A stretch of 64,000 nt of DNA from Malaya genurostris (taxonomy: Eukaryota > Arthropoda > Insecta > Diptera > Culicidae). Position numbers and translations under genes: made by a program. Below the pieces are notes generated by a model. It saw nothing but the letters and a program-made list of their open reading frames with translations, was not told the origin of the DNA and did no database searches. The stretch lies in the NCBI RefSeq assembly GCF_030247185.1, contig NC_080571.1, positions 1,666,001 through 1,730,000 of the forward strand. The letters are read 5' to 3'. Of this stretch, positions 44,771 to 55,177 are shown in pieces (within the stretch, counting starts at the first letter, position 1; every line of letters begins with the position of its first letter).

Positions 44771-46724
44771 AAAAAAGCCTTCTTAGTCACCTTAGTGGAA
44801 TTTTCATATATCTTGAAAAATCACCATAGGGAAGAGTACATGAAATTTTCGAAATAGAAATAAAATTTTTGATGCCAAAAGGCTTAGAATTGCATGAAAC
44901 GTCGAGATTTAGTGTCATCTCGAAAAAAATTTTTTTGAAAGAGTCGACTTTTTGGGACTTAGAAAAAATATGAAAATTTTTCTAAGTCCCAGAAAGTTGA
45001 TTTTTTCAAAGAAATTTTTTTTTGAGGGGACACTAAATTTTGATGTTTTATGCAGTTTTAAAAGTTTCGGCATCAAAGAAAATTTTCGATTTTGGAAATT
45101 TCATGTACTCCCCCCTATGGTGCTTTTTCAAGATCGAAAATTGTCAAACCTTTACCACCGGGCAGCACCCCTTAAGCATGTCCGATTTAGGTCAAATTTT
45201 GCATGAAGGCTTTTTTCGAGGTGCTTAAACTTTTAAGCACTAGAACTTAACGAAAATAGAGTTGATCCCAAAATTTTGGCACCCTTATATATATAAGAGC
45301 GGTAAAAATCAACGTGTTTTGTCGGTTACGTCACTTATGCCATCATATATCTGGAACCAAAAGTCACAACCATTTGATCTTCGAACTTGATCAACGGCCC
45401 GACAGTAGCTTTCAAACGAGCCCAAGTTTGTTAAAATCGGATCAGCCATCTCTGAGAAAATTGAGCGCGTTCAAATACAACGCATTTTGTCGGTTACGTC
45501 ACTTATACAATTATATCTCCGGAACCAAAAGTCACAGCCATTTGATCTTCGAACTTGATCAATGGTCCGATAGTAGCTTTCAAACGAGCCCAAGTTTGTT
45601 AAAATCGGATCAACCATCTCTGAGAAAATTGAGCGCGTTCAAATACAACGCTTTTTGTCGGTTACGTCACTTATACAATCATATCTCCGGAACCAAAAGT
45701 TACAGCATGCTTATGTCACACAGTCAGCATCATTTTTCCAAACTAGTGCTTGACATTTGCGTTGCCTATTTGTAATCAGTGATGCTAATCTAAAAAAGCC
45801 TTCTTAGTCACCTTAGTGGAATTTTCATATATCTTGAAAAATCACCATAGGGAAGAGTACATGAAATTTTCGAAATAGAAATAAAATTTTTGATGCCAAA
45901 AGGCTTAGAATTGCATGAAACGTCGAGATTTAGTGTCATCTCGAAAAAAATTTTTTTGAAAGAGTCGACTTTTTGGGACTTAGAAAAAATATGAAAATTT
46001 TTCTAAGTCCCAGAAAGTTGATTTTTTCAAAGAAATTTTTTTTTGAGGGGACACTAAATTTTGATGTTTTATGCAGTTTTAAAAGTTTCGGCATCAAAGA
46101 AAATTTTCGATTTTGGAAATTTCATGTACTCCCCCCTATGGTGCTTTTTCAAGATCGAAAATTGTCAAACCTTTACCACCGGGCAGCACCCCTTAAGCAT
46201 GTCCGATTTAGGTCAAATTTTGCATGAAGGCTTTTTTCGAGGTGCTTAAACTTTTAAGCACTAGAACTTAACGAAAATAGAGTTGATCCCAAAATTTTGG
46301 CACCCTTATATATATAAGAGCGGTAAAAATCAACGTGTTTTGTCGGTTACGTCACTTATGCCATCATATATCTGGAACCAAAAGTCACAACCATTTGATC
46401 TTCGAACTTGATCAACGGCCCGACAGTAGCTTTCAAACGAGCCCAAGTTTGTTAAAATCGGATCAGCCATCTCTGAGAAAATTGAGCGCGTTCAAATACA
46501 ACGCATTTTGTCGGTTACGTCACTTATACAATTATATCTCCGGAACCAAAAGTCACAGCCATTTGATCTTCGAACTTGATCAATGGTCCGATAGTAGCTT
46601 TCAAACGAGCCCAAGTTTGTTAAAATCGGATCAACCATCTCTGAGAAAATTGAGCGCGTTCAAATACAACGCTTTTTGTCGGTTACGTCACTTATACAAT
46701 CATATCTCCGGAACCAAAAGTTAC
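44683..46724 (+). repeat. 1,021-bp tandem duplication
   Basis: 44683-45703 is followed at once by 45704-46724, which reads the same for essentially its whole length (I saw no difference in the parts compared). The junction is AAAGTTAC|AGCATGCTT. The sequence after the second unit (AGCCATTTGATC) shares the three bases AGC with the start of the unit, a possible microhomology. Each unit holds a 236-bp-repeat remnant, a segment shared with 35370-35760, and the 168-bp modules. Confidence 0.95.
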
Positions 46725-47003
46725 AGCCATTTGATCTTCGAACTTGATCAATGGCCCAACAGTAGCTTTCAAACGAGCTTAAGTTTGTTCAAATCGGTTC
46801 AGCCATCTCTGAGAAAATTGAGCGCGTTCAAATATCTTCGAAAAGTGCACATACACACATACACACACACACACATACACACAGACATTTTCCGATCTCG
46901 TCGAACTAAGTCGAATGGTATATAACACTATGGGTCTCCGAGGCTCCGTTCAAAGTCGGTTTTTCCAGCAATTCTAATACCTTTCTATAGAGAAAGGCAA
47001 AAA
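45322..47003 (+). repeat. 168-bp modules of the CCTTTCTC family
   Basis: Modules begin TCGGTTACGTCACTTAT at 45322, 45490, 45658, 46343, 46511 and 46679, each 168 bp from its neighbour inside a unit. The module contains CCGGAACCAAAAGTCACAGC, TTGATCTTCGAACTTGATCA and CATCTCTGAGAAAATTGAGC. Because 168 is 56 codons, a frame of 196 codons (46335-46925) stays open across the array; I regard it as a by-product, not a gene. The array ends with a CA tract (about 46849-46888), TTTCCGATCTCGTCGAACT and CCTTTCTATAGAGAAAGGCA. Confidence 0.9.
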
Positions 47004-47204
47004 GAACCGGAATTTTCATTTTAAATTCCCACGCCTGTCCAATCGGTAAACTTTTATTGTCTCAACCTTGGCAATACATTTATACACATTCTGTCAAATT
47101 TTGACGCATATCGTACGATTAGTTTTTGTTTGGCGTCTATACAAAGAAGTTGAAAAATTTTCGTGTGGCGATTTTTATAATGGATGAAAATTCAGAACGC
47201 CCGT

Positions 47205-47820
47205 GTTGACCTACAATTGTACTTCTTGAATAAAGATTGAGTCATGAACCTCAGAACGGAGTTCCCAAAGAAACTTGTTGACTATTACTTACTAATCATC
47301 AAAGCAAGTCTATAGGTATCTACCAAGCAAATGTATGTGGTATTTTCCGTTTACTAAATGAAAAAATATCTCATGCGGCTTCGCCACATCGATTTGATTC
47401 GTGTGCTGTCCGACCTCGCTACCGCTCTTTCGGACCTAACTAAACCAAAGAAACCTAGCTTTGAGTTGACCGGACAAACGAGGCGGTTACAGGTTTGTAT
47501 GCAAGAGGCCGCCGCTTCCGACGGCGGGTCGGCGGCCAACTCAGGCTTTATGCCGCCGAGCCATCTTGGCTTCGGTTATGTGGCTGTGCCACATCAGTTA
47601 TACAGGAGGCATAATAACACAAAAAAATAATTTGATGTATTCGAAATCACCCTTTCGGCGAAATGACCCTTTCTGCGAAATGACCCTTTCGGCGAAATGA
47701 CCCTTTCGGCGAAATGACCCCTTCGGCGAAATGACCCTTTCGGCGAAATGACCCTTTCGGCGATATGACCTATTCGGCGAAACGACTTTCGGCGAAATGG
47801 CTTTCAGCGGAATGACTCGC
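47205..47820. mobile_element. Foldback-like repeat, copy A, with minisatellite right arm
   Basis: The body (AATTGTACTTCTTGAATAAA, CTCAGAACGGAGTTCC, CTGTCCGACCTCGCT, GAGGCGGTTACAGG, GAGGCCGCCGCTTCCGACGG) is shared in order with copy B (51830-53165). About 90 bp further on is a minisatellite of CCTTTCGGCGAAATGAC units. Copy B instead has the inverse minisatellite on its left. The open frame at 47358-47630 lies in the body, but the corresponding part of copy B is not conserved as a protein. Confidence 0.7.
47648..47815 (+). repeat. 17-bp minisatellite (CCTTTCGGCGAAATGAC)n
   Basis: About nine to ten units of 16-17 bp; the first seven are nearly identical and the last ones decay (CTATTCGGCGAAACGAC and similar). 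Confidence 0.95.
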
Positions 47821-47830
47821 TCCCCAATCC

Positions 47831-48599
47831 GCTCAGTAGTTTCGGATTTATGCCGTTACCAACATTACACCCCCCATATCAAAGGCACCCCCCCCCCATA
47901 TTATCGTATCTTTGGTATGACCCCCCATGTAAATTACACTTGTTCCCCAATAGAAATACCCTTATGACTATCTCTGAAGAGCAAGAAATACCTGTGCCAA
48001 GTTTGGTAGCAATCCGTTCTGTCTTATCGGAGTTATTTAATTACATCAATTACCAACACGATGATTCTTATAATCATATCTAATTTGCGCAGAAAGTATC
48101 TATGTTTTACAAAAAGTATCGATTCTCGTCAAATTAGATAATTTTTTTCATGACCCACCCTTTTAAGGACACTGGCTAGAATATAGAATATACTTCGAAT
48201 AAATTAATCAGCCCATTATCCATTATTTTGCCAAACTTTGAGTTTTTCGTATATTTTGTGAACTTCTCACTAAAACATAGTAAAAATGACAGAAAATGCC
48301 TACAGTGGTACTTTAAAAAACTCATACATTTCTCACTGTCTGAATAAGAAAATCATAACAAAACGAGCTATCATTGTACATTTATTTATTACTTTACTAT
48401 TTCCAGCAATTCTTGTAAAATTTCACAATCCATTATGATAGCTAAATAAGCAATGATAACTAAATAAACTATAGTTATGATTTTGGTTTGCTCTTCCCTT
48501 ATGATCGGGATGTGCTCGCAGACTTTGAGCAGCTTCCCAGAATATCTGGTTATACTGTCATGATGCAACGGAACGGCATAGAGAAGCATCGCAGGACGA
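47831..48599. other. Non-coding, C-rich repeat-like start, otherwise unrecognised
   Basis: The first 100 bp contain ACACCCCCCATATC, two C-tracts and CCCCCCATGTAAATTACAC. The words GTGCCAAGTTTGGTAGCAAT near 47995 look repeat-derived. No gene is recognised. Confidence 0.4.
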
Positions 48600-48765
48600 A
48601 GAAAACGGCAAAAAAAAAATATTTGGTTTGGCAGGCAATATGCAGCTGTGGTCGAGCAAGCCGAGGCTTCATCACAACCGGAACGGTAAACAAGAAAATA
48701 CGCCGTAAAGAATGCCAAAAGAAGCGACAAATACATGTATTGGCTTTACAAGTAAAAAAAAAGTT
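48600..48765 (+). pseudogene. D,D37E-type transposase fragment
   Basis: The frame reads KKYLVWQAICSCGRASRGFITTGTVNKKI, followed by RRKECQKKR. This is the segment between the first and second catalytic Asp in D,D37E transposases; the same region in copy 2 reads VLVWQAICT...FFTKGTINAKVYEEECLKKR. Nothing of the rest is left. Confidence 0.75.
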
Positions 48766-51604
48766 GAGCTATTGACCTATCGAAGTTCTTGGAGATGAAT
48801 TCTCATCGACAATTTTGATAAAGGTGCTAAAATAAAATGATTATTATTAATCAAATAACTATAATTTGAGGTGAGGGTCTAGCTCGTCATGACTGTACTG
48901 ATTGTAAGACCCAAAATTGAACCAACTAAACAAATTGTTTTTCATCATCAGCATCAGTTTCAGTGCATGGGCACATTGGTATACAAAAATTGATGCATTC
49001 ATGCGGGCAGAACGCCATAAAAAAACGAAGGAGTGTGTAATAAAACAAACATTAGCACTTGAATGTTCGAAAAGTCTGTCAAACAACGGTCAGTATGGAA
49101 GGATTGAAGATAGTTTGGTCAATGAGTGGTGGGGCCCGGGTGCGTTATTAATAAAAATGTTTGTTTTATTTTTTCCTGTGTCCGACCACTGCACACGTAC
49201 GGATGGCAGCCAGTTGCGCTTGCAGATGATTCAGAATTTTTGCAAGATCGTTGCGAAACGTTGCGTTGCACTGAGCGGGCAAAAGAGGAAGGACTAAGAA
49301 GCCGGGAGGAGGGCGACGGCGGTGACGACGCCGGACAGCATAAAAATAAATGAAGTGTTGTAATGAATGAATACAATTGACACACATTTCTGCGGCGATA
49401 ATAAAAATGTTCAATCAACGCAGGCGGGGAAGTGAATGAAAAGTGCATGGAATACTAGATGTGTTTCTGTGATCGGTGTTTTAATGTGATTTCCTGGCAG
49501 AAGCGAATGTTCCCGGGGCTCAACTGAACTGGTGGCTAACAGTTAACGAAAATTAGCAGCGCCAGGCATCTTCTAATTTCTTAAAATCTTTTTCAAGGTC
49601 TCAAGATTTCGTGATGCAGGTTTGTTAATTTGAATTCGTTTCGAAAAATGTTCAGTTTGTTCCAGTATGGGAACAACTGGTGACGAACAGAGTGCGCTAG
49701 GCTACCCAATTAGCATGCAATTCCGGATTTGGTTCGGTTGTGAATGTGTCAAACCAACAGTGAACATGTGACGGAACCCGGATCATCATATTTCGCTAAT
49801 TGTCTGAAAAATACCCCCTATTTTTTAGTTGCGTCAGTTCTTCGAATTGCCCAATGGTAAAGGTGAGCAAAAGCCAAAAGTGCCCCAGTCAAATATTTGT
49901 AGACACATATTAGGTGTTGACGAAACCACAGCGGAGACCCTTGTCGGAACAGATTTCAGATGTTTGTTTTTTATTTGTTAGAACAAGTTGTCATCATCGG
50001 TTTAAATAAATTAGAAACGAAAACATTAGAGCTACTAACTGCCAAGCTCACTCTCTGAGCGAAACCTTTTTTTTTCGCTTCGATTTTACTGCGATTTTTG
50101 ATCACAGCTACTCATGCCTTGCCAGATAATCAATTTCTGGACGAAAATAACAAACAAAGCTACCCCAAATTACTGCTGGCAGAAAAAACGCTGACAGAAG
50201 ATCACAATTTCACATTCCACCTTAATCGCTTTAGCACTCTGTTGCGCTCCGTTTACCACTCCAACCAATGCTGCCAAGAACGTAGCCGGTGACATTTTCC
50301 GCCTCGGTGACTGCAGAAGATGGGAAACGTCCTTTCTCTACTGTAATGTAGCTGGCCATCACAGAGTCACATGGTCATAGTTATAGAGAATCGGGGCACA
50401 CAGCAACAGGGAACAGGCAGGAAAAAAAATAAACGTTCTGGTAGCCGCACAAGCAGTGTTCAGACAACCTGGCGTCTCCGCTAGGAATTGAAATATGCTG
50501 GCTGGTTGGACAATTTGAATAATGTGCGGTTTTGTTTGGTTTGTCCTTTGTCCTAGATTTCCTGATGGCAATCAGTTTGTTTCTTAGTTTAGTTCGTTTT
50601 TTTTATTATTTTTTTGTCGAAGTTCTAATGGGGAAGCATGATTTTGCGCTTTTCTGGTGGCGCATTGTTGTGGGACGATGGAACAAGGTTAAAACACAAA
50701 TCGTGTTCATTGAGGAACCATGGCCAGGTTTGAAATAGTCATCGGTTGACCCCGTAAACAACTTATTTATTTTCCAACGAGCGCCAAGAATAGAGAATTG
50801 TGAAACAAATGCATCTAAATTGATTCGACACCTTGTCGCTAATTGGTTAAGCAATTTAGTACTTTGTTTGGCAACCATGAAGATAGAATCGTGTTTGAGG
50901 TGTTAGGTCGATGGTTAAAAGTTGCTTTTGTTTTTATTTCATAAGAACTAATGCGTATTTTCCCCAGTTCCAAGTTATCTCCAGTTCAGTTAATGAATTT
51001 CAGTTTGTTTGTTACTTTGATATTGGCGAGTACCGGGTAAGTCATTCGTAGATCGCAAGACAAAAAAAATAGAACTGAAACTGCTTTTATGATGAAAATT
51101 ATTCTAATACCTAAGAGATTTCATATCTTACAGAGCTTCACATAATATCTAGAAGCACTGATCACTTGCCCCTAGCGTTCGGGAATGGTTGTGTTTTGTC
51201 AGTTAATTGTTTGGAAAGTGTTTTCTATTCTAGTGTTGCCTAGTTAAAAAAAAATGCGCGGAAACTGACATTGAAACGAATGACCGAAATGCGAGCTCGA
51301 AAGTTATAGAGAGAGATTCTAATGAAGTACTAAGAATGCAATGTATGTTAAGATGGGCAAGATCGTCAAGACTCGATCAGTTGTTCTTAGCACAAGTAAA
51401 GCCGTTTTTGCTGATAAGTTCGTACAGAATTTTTTATTTGGCAAGCGATTTGCAGATGCACACAAATTACCATTTCAAATGAGTTTATAAACTCGAGGTT
51501 CTAAAAGGGATAGTGTCCTGAATTCTAGCATGTTCTGTTCTAAAAGCAAACAAAGACCATATAAAGTTTTGATAGAATTTGGCTCACCTCCGCTACTTTT
51601 TTCG
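48766..51604. other. Unrecognised non-coding stretch
   Basis: There is no transposon signature. GC-richer patches (49120-49345 and 49480-49800) are not repeated elsewhere in the window and might be unique host sequence. Frames on both strands overlap there and none has a known domain. Confidence 0.35.
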
Positions 51605-51607
51605 GAT

Positions 51608-51800
51608 CAGGGTCATTTCGCCGAAAGCCGTTTCGCCGAAAGCCATTTCGCCGAAAGGGTTATTTCGCCGAATTCCATTTCTCCGAATGCCATTTTGCCG
51701 AATGCCATTTCGTCGAATGCCATTTCGCCTGATGCCATTTAGCCGAATGCCATTTAGCCGAAAGCCATTTCGTCTAGAAGGCCATTTCGCCGAATCCTGA
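51608..51800 (-). repeat. Minisatellite (CATTTCGCCGAA[AT]GC)n
   Basis: About 12 units of 14-17 bp, the reverse complement of the minisatellite at 47.6-47.8 kb, with more unit variation (CATTTCTCCGAATGC, CATTTAGCCGAATGC). The repetition produces three overlapping artificial frames. Confidence 0.95.
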
Positions 51801-51932
51801 AATCGTCTTAAAATCGTAATTAGAAGCATTTGGAGCAATTGTACTTCTTGAATAAAGATTGATTCTTGTACTCTTGAATAAAGATTGATTCATGAACCTC
51901 AGAACGGAGTTCCATAGAAAACTTGTTGACTA

Positions 51933-52873
51933 CAGGGTCCGGCACTCGAAGTGTAACCAATTAAAAAGGCCATAAATTCAGTTTGGAAAATTACTTTTAC
52001 TTAATTCAAAGTACAAAATGTGTAAAAATAATACAAAATTCAGAATCAATTCACTTTTGCTCGATATGACCACCTTTTGCCTTGACTTGATGACTTGAGA
52101 GAGCGAAGGAGTTGCTTCGTTTGGCCGAATGTGACTTGCAGGTATTTTGGCTCACTCGCGGACAATAACTTTTTTCAGCGCCTCGAGACTGGTGTATCTT
52201 TTAGTTCGGACTTTGCTCTCCAAAATGGCCCAAAGAGAATAATCCATTGGATTCGCATCTGGTGAATTCGAGAGCCATTGTGTGGACGTGATGAAGTTCG
52301 GAACGTTGTTTTTCAGCCATTCTTGGTTCACTCGAGCTTTGTGAGACGGTGCCGAGTCCTGCTGAAACGTCCATGGTCTGCCACCGAAATGTTTGTCTGC
52401 CCACGGCTTCGAAGCAACCTCCAGAATACTTTCCCGATAATATGTCGCATTTACCTTGACGCCAGGCTCGATGAAAACGATTGGAGAGCGCCCATCTGCG
52501 TTTACAGCGGCCCAAACCATTATCTGTTGCGGGTGCTGCCTCCTGGTGGCCAATCGATGACTCAAATTCGCGTATGAACGGTCGGTCAAGTAAACCCTAT
52601 CGTTTTGAGAGTTTACGAATTGCTCAATTGGAAAAATTTTCTCGTCAGAAAATACAATGTTCGGAAATTGACCGCTTTCGGCCAAACGAAGCAACTGCTT
52701 CGCTCTCTCAAGTCAAGATTTTTTTTTCGCGTTCACTTTTGGCAAAATGTTTTCTTGCGCTTGTAAACAATACAACTCCGAACTGTCATTTAGCAAATTT
52801 CTAGAGAGCTGATGCCCGTGCGTCAGCTGCGCGAGCGGTCTGAAGTTGGTTACACTTCGAGTGCCGGACCCTG
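51933..52873 (-). mobile_element. Mariner-like element of D,D37D type, internally deleted
   Basis: Ends begin CAGGGTCCGGCACTCGAAGT (51933) and are perfectly repeated in inverse up to 52873 over about 28 bp, flanked by TA (51931-51932 and 52874-52875). The length, 941 bp, is 350-400 bp short of an autonomous element; the missing part is the N-terminal half of the transposase. Confidence 0.95.
52152..52694 (-). pseudogene. D,D37D transposase, N-terminally truncated
   Basis: The remaining 180 residues are the catalytic domain: first Asp in IVFSDEKIFPIEQ, then MVWAAVNADGRSP, second Asp in FQQDSAPSHKA, third in SPDANPMDYSLW. There are 37 residues between the second and third Asp, as in the maT/ITmD37D group (family knowledge). 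The DNA-binding helix-turn-helix half is absent. The frame also lacks the usual C-terminal end (KAKGGHIE-like codons lie further on in another frame at about 52060-52090). A segment of about 45 bp at its start (52678-52722) recurs in inverse at 52078-52126. Confidence 0.92.
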
Positions 52874-53259
52874 TATTTGCTACTAAGCATCAAAGCATTT
52901 GCATAGGTGTATCTACCAGGCAAATGTATTCGGTATTTTCCGTTTATTAAGTAGAAATTAGAAACTATCTAATGCGGTTACGGCACATCGTTTTAGTTTC
53001 TGTGCTGTCCGACCTCGCTGACGCTCGTTCGGACCTAATTAAACCAAAGAAACCTAGCTTTGGATAGACCGGGCAAACGAGGCGGTTACAGGTTTGTATG
53101 CAAGAGGCCGCCGCTTCCGACGGCGGGTCGGCGGCCGACTCAGCTGGCGTCGGCTCAGCGGCTTTGTGCCGTTTGCCGTTTTGTTCTCAGATAATATAAA
53201 GCAATAAAAATCCCTCCTAAAGCAGACATAGCAAAGTCTCACCTCTATTTTCAGGACTT

Positions 53260-54440
53260 CCAGAGCCAGAAACTGGGGCCCGATATTGCCAAAGTCTGTT
53301 TATTTAGCGATCAACTAACGGAAATTGCATAATGGAGCCAATTATTGGACAGTTTTATCACTATTTTCGGCAGTTTTCTCACTTCCAGAACCGGAAACAG
53401 GACTCCGATTTTACCGAAGGCTGTTTAATTAGCAATGAACTAACCAAATTTACGAAATGGAATAAATTCTAGGGCAGTTTGACTACTATTTCTTATACTT
53501 CTGGCTCCGTTGGAACCAATTTTAGCAATGTGCGATCACTATTTCCTGTACTTCTGTCCCTTCAGGAATCGGAAACTGGAACCTGATATTGCCAAAGTCG
53601 ATTTATTTAGCAATCAACTAACCGAAATTTTAAAATGGAACCGATTTTAAAACTGTTTGATCATTATTTCCAATACTTCAGGCACTTTCCGAATCGGAAA
53701 CTGTTACCCAATGTACTAAAAGTATGTTAATTTAGGAATCATTTAACCAAATTTACAAAATGGAACAGATTTCAGTTTAATCACTGTTTCTGGTACTTTC
53801 GGCTCTTCCGAAAATGAAAACTGGTACCGAATATAATCAAAGTGTGTTAATTTAGTGATCAACTAAAAAAATTTACAAAATGGAACCAATTTTTGAACAT
53901 TGTGATCACTATTTCCGGTACTTCCGGAACCGGAAACAGATGCTCGATATTACCGCAGTCTGTTTAATTGACTATCGATTTATTATATTAACAAAATGGA
54001 ACCGATTTCAGTACAGTTTGGCCACTATTTGCGGTATTTCCGGAACTTCCGAAACCGGAAACAGATGCTCGATATTGCCGAAGTTTGTTTATTCAGCAAT
54101 CAACTAACCAAATTTTCAAAATGGAACCGGTTTCAGCACAGTTGGATGACTATTTTCGGTACTCTTCCGGAACCGGAAACAGAGGCCCGATATTGCCAAA
54201 GCTAGTTTATTTAGAAACAAACTAACTAAATTTACATAATTTAGCACAGTTAGTCACCATTTTCCACCGTTAGCCACTATTTCTGGTACTTCCGGCACTT
54301 CCGAAAGCGGAAACTGGTGCTCGACATTGCCAAAGTCTGTTTATTCAGCAATCAACTAATCAAATTTTCAAAATCAAACCATTATCAGCATAGTTTGACC
54401 ACTATTTCTGGTAGTTCCGGAACCGGAAACAGGGGCCCGA
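53260..54440 (+). repeat. Satellite-like array, ~120-bp units
   Basis: Ten or so diverged units with the marker CCGGAAAC (or a close variant) at 53269, 53393, 53571, 53696, 53816, 53932, 54057, 54175, 54309 and 54425: spacing mostly 116-134 bp, with one gap of 178 bp. Each unit has GATATTGCCAAAGT, TTTATTTAGCAATCAACTAA, AAAATGGAACC and CACTATTTCCGGTACTTCCGG. Similarity between units is roughly 70-90 % by eye. Confidence 0.9.
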
Positions 54441-54905
54441 TTCAAAAAATACCATACCTTTTGCAAGTCTCTTTTTTGAAGTTATTCGGTTTTCATGCTA
54501 ATTTTCAAAAATAAACGTTTTTTGCGATTTTTCAAAGTTATAGATTTTTAAGTGATTCTTTAATCATGTGATTTTTATACGATTTTACAATGTTATGCCG
54601 TTTTCTTGTGTTGTCTTCGAAATGCACGAAACGCCGGTGTTTTGGCGTTGTCGCGATTTTTTTATGCCGACACTCTGGGAGTCTTTCTAGAAAAAAATGT
54701 TGTTCCAATTTACATCTGATCTCGGGATTCACGTATTTCTAAGACATTTGGCTCAACAAAAATTTATTGTGTTTCGAAGATCTCAAAAGTTTCAAAGTCG
54801 ATATTTCAAAACAAAATCGGAATAACGCCAGATTCAACGTTTCATGAATCCCCAAGACATGTGCCAACAAAAGAATTTCCGAAATTATGCGGTATTTTTA
54901 TGCGT
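54441..54905. other. AT-rich non-coding stretch
   Basis: No gene is recognised. It separates the satellite from the direct repeat that borders SINE copy 2. Confidence 0.4.
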
Positions 54906-55177
54906 TTCTCAAGCGGAATATCAAGTAAAAGTACTAGGACTAGGTAAAAGCAAAGTCTTGGCATTACATTCCTGTAGTGGAATTTGGCCTTTCTGTTTCA
55001 ACAGACTTCGCAGCCGATTCTTAGCGTACAGAATCATTGCATGGCTAGTACTATGGATCCTACTGACACTAAGAATCCTTCCAGGTCGGGGCTCGAACAT
55101 ACGACAACTGGCTTGTAAGACCAGCGTCGGGATGGATTCTCAAGCGGAATATCAAGTAAAAGTACTAGGACTAGGTA
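54906..55177. repeat. 41-bp direct repeats around SINE copy 2
   Basis: 54906-54946 and 55137-55177 are identical over 41 bp (TTCTCAAGCGGAATATCAAG and the next 21 bases). They lie directly on each side of the SINE at 54947-55136. The length exceeds a usual LINE-type TSD. Confidence 0.93.
54947..55136 (-). mobile_element. tRNA-derived SINE, copy 2
   Basis: It aligns with copy 1 at 17121-17319: GGCATTACATTCCTGTAGTG, GGAATTTGGCC, CTGTTTCAACAGACTTCGCA, GCATGGCTAGT, CCTTCCAGGTCGGGGC, GAACATACGACAACTGG and CTTGTAAGACCAG are shared. The tRNA head is truncated before the D-arm and replaced by CGTCGGGATGGA (plus-strand reading). Confidence 0.88.

Larger units (their letters stand above)
51830..53165. 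mobile_element. Foldback-like repeat, copy B, interrupted at a TA
   Basis: It is the same body as copy A. A short duplication, CTTGAATAAAGATTGATTC, occurs near its left end. Copy A is continuous (TTGTTGACTATTACTTACTAATC) where copy B has the 941-bp mariner-like insertion. The minisatellite at 51608-51800 adjoins on the left. Confidence 0.75.

Noticed and set aside
47150..47205. Possible start of another mariner transposase (ATGGATGAAAATTCAGAAC at about 47180)
   Set aside because: Too short to support; no downstream transposase sequence and no inverted end.
51530..51838. Frames with FRRMPF / NGIRRNGIR repeats, which look like repeat proteins
   Set aside because: They are translations of the TTTCGCCGAA minisatellite in three frames.
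53880..54514. Frames with repeated NRFQHS and FRNRKQMLDI blocks
   Set aside because: They come from the ~120-bp satellite units; stops and frame changes between units argue against a gene.
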